From Altererythrobacter ishigakiensis (GTDB lineage: Bacteria; Pseudomonadota; Alphaproteobacteria; Sphingomonadales; Sphingomonadaceae), in NCBI RefSeq assembly GCF_001663155.1, contig NZ_CP015963.1, positions 62,001-126,000 on the forward strand: 64,000 nt of DNA, in the 5' to 3' direction. The translations under genes and the position numbers were made by a program. A model generated the notes under the pieces. It saw only the letters and a program-made list of their open reading frames with translations. It searched no databases and was not told where the DNA came from. The stretch's first letter is position 1. Every line of letters starts with the position of its first letter. Below, in pieces: positions 45,182 through 53,846 of the stretch.

Positions 45182-46738
45182 TCATTCGGCTAGTTCCAGG
45201 TCCGCATCCTGCGCCGTTTCCTTGTGCAGGCCGGTGTAAACAAACTCCGTACTGTCGAGATCGATATTGGGTATCTCGTCTTTCTCGCGCCAGTAATCCT
45301 GATTGTGCCTCCACTCGGGTTTGTCGCCACGCTTGGGGAGTTTATCGAGCCCGCGCATAAGGTAACCGGGATTGAAATTATCAGACTCGATCCACGGATG
45401 GAGCTCCATCCCTTCATCCTCCGGCCGCAAAGCAACTTCCACCCGTGCAGCATGTTTCTCATCCATGTGATTGAGCAGGCCGCACACGAAATCGCCCAGC
45501 ATGTCGACCCGCAAGGTCCAGCTGGCCCGGAAATAGCCGAATACCCACGCCATATTGGGTACGCCGGTGAACATCATCCCGCGATAGGTCACAGTGTCGT
45601 TCCAGTTCACTTGCTCACCGTCGATGAAGAAGGGAATGTTGCCCATGACGGAGAGATGGAATCCCGTGGCCGCGACGATCAAATCGGCTTCAATCTCTTC
45701 GCCTGAGGCAGTTCGCACGCCGTTGTGTGTGAAGCAGTCGATCGTATCGGTCACGACGGTGAGCTTGCCGTCTACAGAAGCGCGGAACACATCGCCGTCA
45801 GGGCAGAACGCCAAGCGTTGCTGCCAGGGGCGGTACTTCGGCGTGAAATGCGGTTCGAATTCGAAATCGGGCTTGCCAGTAAAGGCGCGGATCAACTCGC
45901 GCAATTCTTCCACCACGACGTCCGGCTCTTCGATACAGCGCTTTGTCAGTACATCCTGATCATGCATGATCTGCGCACGAACCACGCGGTGAATGGTTGG
46001 CTCGTCAATCCCCACTTCGCGCAGCCGGTCCGCCAGCTCGTTCTTGTTCTCACTACAAAAGAAGTAAGTGGGAGAGCGCTGTAACATTGTGACATGCGCC
46101 GCCTTCTCAGCAAATTCTGGCACCACTGTCGCAGCCGTTGCGCCAGAACCGATCACCATTACCCGTTTGCCCGTATAATCATAATCCGGGTTCCACAGCT
46201 GGGCATGAACGAAATCGCCCTTGAAATCTGACAGGCCTCTCTCGTTCCATTCAGCCGGGATGTAAGGCGTTTCGTGATCGTAATAGCCCTGACACATCCA
46301 GAGGAAATGGCAGGTGAATGCGCGTGAAGCGCCGTCGGCCAAACGCTCAGCTTCGACGGTCCACAAGTTGTTCTCACGCGAAAACGAACAGCGAGTGATC
46401 CGGTGGCCATAGAGGATGTGATCGCCGATCCCGTGCTCCTCGATCACTTCGCCCATGTATTTCAGAATCTCGTCCGCGCTGGCGATAGGCGGGCCGATCC
46501 ACGGCTTGAAGCGATAACCGAATGTGTAAAGGTCGCTGTCAGAGCGAACGCCGGGATATTTGTGCGTTTCCCACGTGCCGCCAAACGTGTCCTTCATCTC
46601 AAGGATCGCATAGGTCTTCCCCGGACATTGCTCTTGCAGATGATAGGCAGAACCTATGCCTGAAATCCCCGCCCCCGCAATCAGCACATCCACATGCTGC
46701 GGGATGGCATCCGGCCCGATACGTTCCATCGCATTCAT
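45182..46738 (-). CDS. Baeyer-Villiger-type flavin monooxygenase
   Basis: The start at 46738 (MNAMERIGPDAIPQHVDV) follows GAGGAG; 518 residues. The FAD Rossmann motif is VLIAGAGISGIGSAY. The NADPH motif is VIGSGATAATVVPE. The BVMO fingerprint FxGxxxHxxxW appears as FKGDFVHAQLWN, with Asn in place of the usual Pro/Asp. The C-terminal third includes a PGYLMRG-type loop. It would insert oxygen into ketones or oxidise other nucleophiles using NADPH and O2. It is divergent from the nitronate monooxygenase across an FNR-type box. Confidence 0.9.
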   Translation of the reverse strand: MNAMERIGPDAIPQHVDVLIAGAGISGIGSAYHLQEQCPGKTYAILEMKDTFGGTWETHKYPGVRSDSDLYTFGYRFKPWIGPPIASADEILKYMGEVIEEHGIGDHILYGHRITRCSFSRENNLWTVEAERLADGASRAFTCHFLWMCQGYYDHETPYIPAEWNERGLSDFKGDFVHAQLWNPDYDYTGKRVMVIGSGATAATVVPEFAEKAAHVTMLQRSPTYFFCSENKNELADRLREVGIDEPTIHRVVRAQIMHDQDVLTKRCIEEPDVVVEELRELIRAFTGKPDFEFEPHFTPKYRPWQQRLAFCPDGDVFRASVDGKLTVVTDTIDCFTHNGVRTASGEEIEADLIVAATGFHLSVMGNIPFFIDGEQVNWNDTVTYRGMMFTGVPNMAWVFGYFRASWTLRVDMLGDFVCGLLNHMDEKHAARVEVALRPEDEGMELHPWIESDNFNPGYLMRGLDKLPKRGDKPEWRHNQDYWREKDEIPNIDLDSTEFVYTGLHKETAQDADLELAE

Positions 46739-46789
46739 CGCATACACTCCTCTCATGCTGCAATCTGGTGCCAATGCAGCAATCCTTCA

Positions 46790-46803
46790 TTGATCGAGAT
46801 CAA
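46790..46803. promoter_or_regulatory. FNR/FixK-type operator
   Basis: TTGATCGAGATCAA is a perfect match to TTGAT-N4-ATCAA; the palindrome extends one base each side. It is in the 133-base divergent gap: 52 bases from the BVMO ATG (46738) and 69 bases from the nitronate monooxygenase ATG (46872). Confidence 0.7.
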
Positions 46804-46871
46804 TTCTATCAGGTCACGCTTGCGACACGTGGCGCTAGAGCTAAAAATGATCGCAAAGGGGAGAGATACGA

Positions 46872-47990
46872 ATGCCGTTCCGGATGACAGATATGGTGGG
46901 ATGCGAATTCCCGCTGTTTGCCTTTTCGCATTGCCGTGATGTGGTTGCCGCCGTCAGCCGCGCAGGTGGCTTTGGCGTGCTTGGTGCGGTCAGCTTTACC
47001 CCTGAACAGCTGGAAACCGAACTCAAGTGGATCGACGACAATATCGACGGCAAGCCGTATGGCGTAGATGTCCTGATCCCTGAAGTGCAGGCCGTCGATC
47101 ACTCGGTCACAGCTGACGAGGTGGTCGCAGCAATCCCACAGCAGTATCGCGACTTCACGCGCCAGATCCTGCGTGAGGCCGGGCTGGATGAAAGCGGAGC
47201 AAACCCGCTTGGCGGTTCGCAACAGCCCAATACCTCGCTTGGGCAGGAATTGCTTGAAGTCAGCTTCAACCACCCCGTGCGGCTTATCGCCAATGCGTTG
47301 GGAACGGCGCCGCCGCAAATGATCGAGGCAGGCAAGAGGCACGGCATTCCTGTCGCGGCATTGGTCGGCGCAAAGGAACACGCAATGAAGCAGATTGAGG
47401 CAGGCGTTGACATTATCGTCGCTCAAGGAGGCGAAGGCGGCGGGCATTGCGGCGAAGTCAGCACGATCGTGCTGATCCCAGAAGTGTTGCAAGCGATCGA
47501 AGAGGCGGGCGCAGATATCCCCGTGCTCGCCGCTGGCGGCATCATGAACGGCAAACAGATGGCGGGCATGATGGCGATGGGCGCAGCGGGTGCATGGTGC
47601 GGCAGTGTTTGGCTGGCGACGTCAGAAGCAGAAACGCACGAAGTGTTCCGCGAGAAGATGGTTCAGGCGACCAGCCGCGACACGATCCGTTCAAAGCATC
47701 GCACCGGCAAATACTCGCGGCAATTGCGCAGCGGTTGGCACGCCATGTGGGAAGAGGCCGGCCTGCCCGCACTGCCGATGCCGCTGATGATGCTGCTATC
47801 GGAGCCTGCGCTCCGCACCATCGACAAGGCAGCCGTGAGCGGCAATACCAAGGCGCAAGAGCTGTGTTCCTACTTTGTCGGGCAAGGCGTGGGGTTGGTT
47901 CGCGAAGTCACCTCCGCTGGCCAAGTGGTGCAGGACTTCAAACAGGATTTCGCCGCTGGGTATGAGACCTTGGCCGGAGCGCTCGAATGA
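46872..47990 (+). CDS. Nitronate monooxygenase / 2-nitropropane dioxygenase family
   Basis: A 372-residue FMN-dependent TIM-barrel enzyme. It begins with PFRMTDMVGCEFPLFAF and has SRAGGFGVLGAVSFTPEQL. Also present are VAALVGAKEHAMKQIEAGVD and VAQGGEGGGHCGEVST, and the FMN-binding VPVLAAGGI-like segment (IPVLAAGGIMNGKQMAGMM). The ATG follows GGGGAGAG. It oxidises alkyl nitronates or related compounds. Its stop overlaps the next FMO start by four bases (ATGA), indicating coupled translation. Confidence 0.88.
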   Translation: MPFRMTDMVGCEFPLFAFSHCRDVVAAVSRAGGFGVLGAVSFTPEQLETELKWIDDNIDGKPYGVDVLIPEVQAVDHSVTADEVVAAIPQQYRDFTRQILREAGLDESGANPLGGSQQPNTSLGQELLEVSFNHPVRLIANALGTAPPQMIEAGKRHGIPVAALVGAKEHAMKQIEAGVDIIVAQGGEGGGHCGEVSTIVLIPEVLQAIEEAGADIPVLAAGGIMNGKQMAGMMAMGAAGAWCGSVWLATSEAETHEVFREKMVQATSRDTIRSKHRTGKYSRQLRSGWHAMWEEAGLPALPMPLMMLLSEPALRTIDKAAVSGNTKAQELCSYFVGQGVGLVREVTSAGQVVQDFKQDFAAGYETLAGALE

Positions 47991-49312
47991 ACGGATTGCC
48001 CAAGGTTTGCATAATCGGCGCAGGCTGTAGCGGTTTCACCACTGCCAAGCGGCTCAAGGATTACGGCATACCCTTCGACGTGTTCGAGGCGTCCGACGAC
48101 ATCGGCGGCACCTGGTATTACGACAATCCCAACGGCATGTCGGCTTGCTACAAAAGCTTGCACATCGACACGTCGAAATGGCGGCTGGCCTTCGAAGATT
48201 TTCCGGTGCCCGATGACTGGCCGGACTATCCGCATCACGCGCAGCTGCTGAAGTACTTCCACGATTACGTCGATCATTTCGGCTTGCGCGATCACATTGC
48301 ATTCAACACGCGCTTAGAGAAGGCGCAGCGGCGCGAAGGTGGCGGCTGGGACGTTACTCTCTCAACCGGTGAAACACGGCAGTATGATGCCTTGGCGGTT
48401 GCAAACGGCCACCATTGGGCTGCACGAATTCCGGACTATCCAGGTGAATTTAACGGCGAGCAGTTTCATTCGCATAGCTATCGCAGCCCGTTCGAACCCG
48501 CTGATTGTGTTGGTAAGCGTGTGCTGGTGGTCGGCATGGGCAATTCCGCGATGGACATAGCCAGCGAGCTGTCGCAGCGCCCAATTTCCGAGCGGCTGTT
48601 TGTCTCGGCGCGGCGCGGTGTGTGGGTACTGCCCAAATATTACAACGGTCAGCCGCTCGACAAGAATCCGGCTCCTGCGTGGATGCCGAAGTCGGTGCGC
48701 CAATGGCTAGGCACACGGTTCATCAAGAAGCTGGTCGGCAAGATGAGCGACTACGGCTTGCCCGACCCCGAAATCGGTCCGTTTGAGAGCCACGCGACAG
48801 TTTCAGGAGAGTTCCTGCTGCGCGCGGGCTCTGGCGACATTGCGATGAAACCGGGGATCGAGCGGCTCGACGGCGATGGGGTAATCTTTACCGACGGCTC
48901 GCGCGAACAGGTGGATGTGATCATCTGGGCCACAGGCTATGACATCAAATTCCCGTTTTTTGACGATCCTCAGTTCACGGCTGACAGCGACAATCGTCCG
49001 CCTCCTCTGTTCAAGCGGATCATGAAGCCTGATGTGCCAGACCTGTTTTACATGGGGCTTGCTCAGCCGCTGCCAACGCTGGTCAACTTTGCCGAACAGC
49101 AGTCAAAGCTGGTCGCAGCCTATCTTGCCGGAGAATATGCCCCGCCTTCAGCAACTGATATGCAGGACATCATCAACGCTGATGAAGCCTATCACACCGG
49201 CCATTACTATGCGTCGCGCAGGCACACGATCCAGCTCGACTTTGATCATTACGTGCGCGACCTGCTCAAGGAAATCGAGCGCGGGAAGCGCAAGCGTCAA
49301 GCTGCGGCCTAG
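47987..49312 (+). CDS. Flavin-containing monooxygenase (FMO-like)
   Basis: A 441-residue FMO. FAD motif VCIIGAGCSGFTTAK and the NADPH motif VLVVGMGNSAMDIASEL are present. The FMO fingerprint FxGxxxHxxxY appears as FNGEQFHSHSY, which distinguishes it from the BVMO opposite. It oxygenates soft nucleophiles (N, S) with NADPH and O2. It is co-translated with the nitronate monooxygenase. Together with the BVMO it forms an oxygenase cluster under possible oxygen-responsive control. Confidence 0.9.
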   Translation: MNGLPKVCIIGAGCSGFTTAKRLKDYGIPFDVFEASDDIGGTWYYDNPNGMSACYKSLHIDTSKWRLAFEDFPVPDDWPDYPHHAQLLKYFHDYVDHFGLRDHIAFNTRLEKAQRREGGGWDVTLSTGETRQYDALAVANGHHWAARIPDYPGEFNGEQFHSHSYRSPFEPADCVGKRVLVVGMGNSAMDIASELSQRPISERLFVSARRGVWVLPKYYNGQPLDKNPAPAWMPKSVRQWLGTRFIKKLVGKMSDYGLPDPEIGPFESHATVSGEFLLRAGSGDIAMKPGIERLDGDGVIFTDGSREQVDVIIWATGYDIKFPFFDDPQFTADSDNRPPPLFKRIMKPDVPDLFYMGLAQPLPTLVNFAEQQSKLVAAYLAGEYAPPSATDMQDIINADEAYHTGHYYASRRHTIQLDFDHYVRDLLKEIERGKRKRQAAA

Positions 49313-49324
49313 CTGAGCGACTCC

Positions 49325-49341
49325 GGCCGGAGACTCCGGCC
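49325..49341. terminator. GC-rich hairpin between convergent genes
   Basis: GGCCGGA (49325-49331), loop GAC, TCCGGCC (49335-49341) form a perfect 7-bp stem between the stops of the FMO (49312) and the PqqB-like gene (49345). No T run follows on either strand, so it is at best a weak or assisted terminator for both genes. Confidence 0.45.
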
Positions 49342-49344
49342 ACC

Positions 49345-50289
49345 CTAGTCAAGACAAATGCGGTCACCGCGCCGCGCGATGTTAAAACCGCGCGCTAGCA
49401 CCTGCTCGCTCTCAACACTGTCAGGATCACGGATCGGATTGGTGTGATTGTAATGGATGAAGTGCACCTTAGCGCGCTCGGATTCGGCGAGGTGTTCCAG
49501 AATATCCATCGTCTGGGCTACTCGCGGATGCGGAATTTCGGACATGTCACGTCCGGTAAGTTCGTTGTTGTCCCAGAAAGTTGCGTCCACAAAAAGATGA
49601 TCGAAGATTGCCACTTGCTCAACCAACGACTTCCCGATCAAGGTCTCCCACTCCTCCCAGCTATCGAGGTCTGGCAGATACAAGACCCGGCGTGTTGGCG
49701 TCATCGCGATCCAGCCCACCGTTTCGGAGAACTCGTCCCGGTGCGGAACGGGCAATGCAATTGCGACCAGATCGGGCGACACTGTTACCGCATGAAGAGT
49801 ATCTCCGCCTCCAAGCTCGACTAGCTCGATATTCTTTAGCTCTACCAGCTGGCTCCACGGGCCATTCGTCCGAAGAAATTCGGCCATGCGCGGCATAGCA
49901 TAAACGGAAACCTTGCTCGCATTGGCAGCCTCGCGGCCCAGATAAGCGAGCCCTAGATAGTGCCCGATATGCGCGTGAGTTAGGAAAATACCATCGACAC
50001 CAAGACCGCTATTGGGAGGCTCGATCTGGTCGAGCAGGGCCAACTGCTCGGTGATCGCGGGGCTCGCATCGAACAGGTATCGCCTCCCCTCCCTACGATC
50101 AATCAGCGCCAGCGAGCTTGGGAGCAGGCGTGGCCCGTCATCATCCGCATTGCCAATCTGCGGAGCGCCGGCATCCTGCCCCGCGCCCAGCACCACCAGC
50201 TCTCGCTGACAGATGCTGGCGTCTCCTTGCGCGGTGGCTGAGCTTGCGAGCGCCACCCAGGCAGTGCTCGCTAATACACTGCGGATCAT
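49345..50289 (-). CDS. PqqB-like metallo-beta-lactamase-fold hydrolase, secreted
   Basis: A start at 50289 (MIRSVLASTAWVALASSATA) gives 314 residues with a signal peptide ending ATAQG. It overlaps the upstream amidohydrolase stop by four bases. The MBL fold is seen in VLGAGQDAGAPQIGN, FLTHAHIGHYLGLAYLG (HxHxGH, with Asp replaced by Gly), RHDEFSETVG-like loop (PHRDEFSETVGW) and KVHFIHYNHTNP. PQQ biosynthesis partners (pqqA, C, D, E) are absent from the window. The export signal argues against a PQQ-pathway role and for an extracellular hydrolase. Confidence 0.82.
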   Translation of the reverse strand: MIRSVLASTAWVALASSATAQGDASICQRELVVLGAGQDAGAPQIGNADDDGPRLLPSSLALIDRREGRRYLFDASPAITEQLALLDQIEPPNSGLGVDGIFLTHAHIGHYLGLAYLGREAANASKVSVYAMPRMAEFLRTNGPWSQLVELKNIELVELGGGDTLHAVTVSPDLVAIALPVPHRDEFSETVGWIAMTPTRRVLYLPDLDSWEEWETLIGKSLVEQVAIFDHLFVDATFWDNNELTGRDMSEIPHPRVAQTMDILEHLAESERAKVHFIHYNHTNPIRDPDSVESEQVLARGFNIARRGDRICLD

Positions 50290-51563
50290 TCGACTACGCG
50301 CCCGCGAACCATCACCCAATCGACGTCTTCCAGCACGGTCACATCATCTAGCGGATTGCCTTTCACTGCAATGATATCAGCAGAGAAGCCCGGGGCGATG
50401 CGACCGATTTCGTTCTCCAGGCCAAGCACTTCGGCAGCAACCGTAGTCGCACTGGCGAACGCCTCTTTGTCGCTCATACCACCTTTGCGCATCAAGCCGA
50501 ACTCGCGCGCGTTCTGTCCGTGGGGAAACACGCCAGCGTCCGTTCCGAAGGCCATTTTCACGTCGTACATGATCGCACGTTCGACAATGCTCTCCGCATA
50601 GGCAGAAACCGCCCGCACCTTTTCCTCTACAACAGGGGTATAAATGCCCTTGCCAAGCCGCTCCTTGATGCCCTGGAATGCCATCAATGTCGGGATCAGG
50701 ATCGTGCCATTTTCTCGCATCGCCTTGGCTGCATCTTCGTCAATATATGTGCCGTGCTCGATCGTCTGGACACCGGCCCGCGCCGCAGCCTCGATCCCGC
50801 GCGCGCCATGAGCGTGCGAGGCGACATTCAGCCCGAGCGAATTGGCAGTATCTACCATCGCGCGCATTTCTTCATCGGTGAAGTGTGCTTCCAGTCCGCG
50901 CCCTTGTTGAGACAGGACGCCACCGGTCGCAGGAAATTTGATCAGGTCCGCCCCGTATTTGGAGGCCATCCGAACCTTCTCCGCACATTCAACGGGACCG
51001 GTGCAGGTAAAACCTGGATCCAGAGCATCGGCGACGTGTTTGTGAAAGCCGTTATTCTGCTGCCCGTGTCCACCGACTATCGAAATCGTTCGCGCAGAAG
51101 TTACGATACGCGGACCAGGCACAACGCCTTCTGCGGTAGCGCGACGAAGCGATTGCGTAACCTGATCGGTGCGTGAACCCAGATCGCGAACTGTCGTAAA
51201 ACCGGCCAGCGCGGTGATACGCGCGTTTTTGGCCGCAACCAGAGTATACCATTCGGCAGGATTTACAGTGACATCACGAAAGTCGCTGCCGGTTTCGCCT
51301 GACAAATGAGTATGCAAGTCAATCAGGCCAGGGATCACGACGTGTTCATCAAGGTGGATCATCGTTGCACCCTCAGGGGTGGGCGCAAAACCTTCCTCGA
51401 TGCTGACGATCTTGCCATCAGTTACCGTGATTGTTGCAGGGCCGCTGGGGCTACTCTCCGCATCAGTCAGCACCGAACCTGCATGAATAATGGTCGTATC
51501 TGCCGCCGCCTGACTCGCCGCGATAGCGGCCAGCGCAGCTATCAGTCCCTTAATCGCTCGCAT
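50286..51563 (-). CDS. Secreted amidohydrolase (M38 family)
   Basis: A 425-residue TIM-barrel amidohydrolase with a signal peptide (MRAIKGLIAALAAIAASQAA). Metal ligands: DLHTHLSG (HxH), DLIKFPATGG (carboxylated Lys), VASHAHGARG (His), TIEHGTYI (His) and AFGTDAGV (Asp). The closest families are secreted dipeptidases and ochratoxinase/imidazolonepropionase-like enzymes. It is co-translated with the PqqB-like hydrolase, so the two probably process one extracellular or periplasmic substrate. Confidence 0.87.
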   Translation of the reverse strand: MRAIKGLIAALAAIAASQAAADTTIIHAGSVLTDAESSPSGPATITVTDGKIVSIEEGFAPTPEGATMIHLDEHVVIPGLIDLHTHLSGETGSDFRDVTVNPAEWYTLVAAKNARITALAGFTTVRDLGSRTDQVTQSLRRATAEGVVPGPRIVTSARTISIVGGHGQQNNGFHKHVADALDPGFTCTGPVECAEKVRMASKYGADLIKFPATGGVLSQQGRGLEAHFTDEEMRAMVDTANSLGLNVASHAHGARGIEAAARAGVQTIEHGTYIDEDAAKAMRENGTILIPTLMAFQGIKERLGKGIYTPVVEEKVRAVSAYAESIVERAIMYDVKMAFGTDAGVFPHGQNAREFGLMRKGGMSDKEAFASATTVAAEVLGLENEIGRIAPGFSADIIAVKGNPLDDVTVLEDVDWVMVRGRVVE

Positions 51564-51700
51564 ATTTCTCTCCTTTTCGGATCTTTGATGCGCGCTACTC
51601 TTTGTCGTGACAAGAGCGGATCTGACTCAGCTTTCGTTGAAATTCCCCACGCAGGCGCTATCACGCGCGCAACAGTCAAACACGAGAGGAAAATTTTCTT

Positions 51701-53770
51701 ATGAATCGCATGGCACTTACTGCCGCGACTCTGTTCGCATCAGTCTCAATCGCTGCGACCGCATCAGCGCGCCCTATGACACCGGAAGATGTCGCCAAGA
51801 TCGAAAGCATTGGCGCAATCGCTGTGTCTCCTGATGGCACGCGCGTTGCCTTCACCACAGTCAGCCTGCCTGATGTTACTGAAGGCGAAGAAAATGGCGG
51901 TTTCGAGCAAGTACTTAAAATCGCGACCGGACCGGACACAGCAACTGTATATCTTCCCGAAGACGTCAGCCCGTCAGGCGTTCAATTCAACCCCGATGGC
52001 AGCATGGTCAGCTTTGTCTGGGCAGCGGACGGTGAAGATCGGGCGGTTTGGGGCGTTCCAATTGCTGGCGGTACCTATCGCAAGCTTGCCGAAGTCGCTG
52101 ACAGCGATGTCCTGTCCTATGTCTGGGGCCCGAACGGCGACACTATCTTCATGCTCGCCACTGCAGAAGAAGACGAGCAGCGCACAACGCAGCGCAAGGC
52201 CGGATTCAATTCTGTAGTTTACGAAGAAGAAGCACGCCTGCGCCGTCTGTTCGAAGCCAGTGTAGGTGAAGAATTGGACGCAGAACCACGCGAGATACCT
52301 GTCCCGGCCTATGTGACAGGCTTTGACATTACCCCTGATGGCAAGACCGGCATCGTGCAGAGCAAGCCGACCCCGCAGATCGATGACACGTACACATCGC
52401 TGCGTGTGCACATCATCGATCTGGCCGATGGTAATGTGAAGGCGATTGTCCCGACACCTGGCAAGCTGGGCGATGTCGAAGTGTCACCTGACGGAACACA
52501 GCTTTCCATGATCGCTGGCGTCGACAAAAACGATCCGGCAGAAACGACACTTCACCTAGTGGACGTGGCCACAGGCGAGTATCGCGCACTGAATGAAGGC
52601 GCTGCCGAAGCAACCGTAGACGCAGAATGGTTGGCCAATGGTCGCCTGGCCGCCGTAGTTCATGTAGGCGCACAAAGCGTACTGCGCATCTACAATGCGG
52701 ATGGAAGCGTGCGCCGCGAAATCGACCCGGGCTCGCTAATCCTGACCAGTGTCGAGTCGGCAGGCGGCAAAGTCGCAGTCTCAGCAAACTCTCCAAAGCA
52801 TCCGACCGAGTTGTTTGTATGGAACCCGCGATCACGCGAAAATGCGTTTGAGCGCTGGACTTCGCATAACCCATGGCTGAGCGAGATCACCTTCGGTGAG
52901 CAGCGCACATACACCTACACTGCGCGTGACGGACAGCAGGTCGAAGGCGTGCTGGTCCTGCCGGTTGGCGGCGTTCCAGAAGGTGGCGCTCCGACAATCA
53001 TGAACGTTCATGGTGGACCGGAAGCCCACGAATCGAACGGATGGATTACCGCCTATTCGAAGCCGGGTCAGGTTGCCGCGGGCCAAGGCTATGCCGTGTT
53101 CCTGCCCAACTATCGCGGCTCAACCGGTTATGGCACCGCATTCTCTAAACAGCATCAGGGTAATTACACCGATCCTGAGTTTGCCGACATCGTCGATGCG
53201 AAGCGGGCATTGGTCGCAGAAGGCATCACCGATGCTGACCGTACCGGTATTACCGGCGGCTCATACGGCGGCTATGCATCCGCATGGGGCGCGACTTATC
53301 ATTCAGACGAGTACGCTGCGTCTGTGATGTTCGTGGGCATCTCGAACCAGGTTAGCAAGTTCGGCACCGGTGACATCCCTTACGAGATGTACAATGTCCA
53401 TAGCCGCGCTTGGCCGTGGGATGACTGGATGAAGATGCTTGAGGTTTCACCTGTCTATCACGTCGACAAGGCCAATACTCCGACGCTGATCATGCACGGC
53501 GAAGAAGATACACGCGTCGATCCGGGTCAAAGCCTTGAGCTTTATCGTGCGCTTAAGGTTCGCAAACCTGACGTGCCGGTTCGCCTGGTATTCTATCCCG
53601 GCGAAGGTCACGGCAATCGCATGGCGGGCAGCCGCTATGACTACAATCTGCGGATGATGGAGTGGTTTGACACTTATCTCAAAACCGGCGACCGCAAAGC
53701 GGATATGCCGGGCCCGCGCCCGCAATTGGCCGAAGGAGCCAAGGGCGCCACAGCGGACAGCGATGACTAA
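51701..53770 (+). CDS. S9-family prolyl oligopeptidase, secreted
   Basis: A 689-residue serine peptidase with a signal peptide (MNRMALTAATLFASVSIAAT). The N-terminal beta-propeller is followed by the alpha/beta hydrolase. Catalytic Ser lies in GITGGSYGGYAS near residue 522, Asp near 606 (EEDTRVDPGQS) and His near 635 (GEGHGNRMAG). It cleaves short peptides at or near Pro, probably in the periplasm. It has its own intrinsic terminator. It is divergent from the amidohydrolase (137-base gap with no other gene). Confidence 0.91.
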   Translation: MNRMALTAATLFASVSIAATASARPMTPEDVAKIESIGAIAVSPDGTRVAFTTVSLPDVTEGEENGGFEQVLKIATGPDTATVYLPEDVSPSGVQFNPDGSMVSFVWAADGEDRAVWGVPIAGGTYRKLAEVADSDVLSYVWGPNGDTIFMLATAEEDEQRTTQRKAGFNSVVYEEEARLRRLFEASVGEELDAEPREIPVPAYVTGFDITPDGKTGIVQSKPTPQIDDTYTSLRVHIIDLADGNVKAIVPTPGKLGDVEVSPDGTQLSMIAGVDKNDPAETTLHLVDVATGEYRALNEGAAEATVDAEWLANGRLAAVVHVGAQSVLRIYNADGSVRREIDPGSLILTSVESAGGKVAVSANSPKHPTELFVWNPRSRENAFERWTSHNPWLSEITFGEQRTYTYTARDGQQVEGVLVLPVGGVPEGGAPTIMNVHGGPEAHESNGWITAYSKPGQVAAGQGYAVFLPNYRGSTGYGTAFSKQHQGNYTDPEFADIVDAKRALVAEGITDADRTGITGGSYGGYASAWGATYHSDEYAASVMFVGISNQVSKFGTGDIPYEMYNVHSRAWPWDDWMKMLEVSPVYHVDKANTPTLIMHGEEDTRVDPGQSLELYRALKVRKPDVPVRLVFYPGEGHGNRMAGSRYDYNLRMMEWFDTYLKTGDRKADMPGPRPQLAEGAKGATADSDD

Positions 53771-53796
53771 ACCGCCTCTGCACAACTGAACTTTTG

Positions 53797-53828
53797 AAAG
53801 GGCCGCTATCAAGTGGCCCTTTCTTTTT
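53797..53828 (+). terminator. Rho-independent terminator after the S9 peptidase gene
   Basis: AAAGGGCC and GGCCCTTT are perfect 8-base arms around a 10-base loop, and a T-rich tract (CTTTTT) follows. It lies 26 bases after the S9 peptidase stop and directly before the convergent MipA/OmpV gene. Confidence 0.85.
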
Positions 53829-53846
53829 GGAGAAACGGAAAGCAGC

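Noticed and set aside
46809..47492. Open frame of 227 codons on the minus strand
   Set aside because: It is antisense to the nitronate monooxygenase gene and covers the divergent control region; no motifs were seen.
49345..50289. Assignment of the MBL protein as a true PQQ biosynthesis enzyme
   Set aside because: No other pqq genes are present and the protein has a signal peptide.
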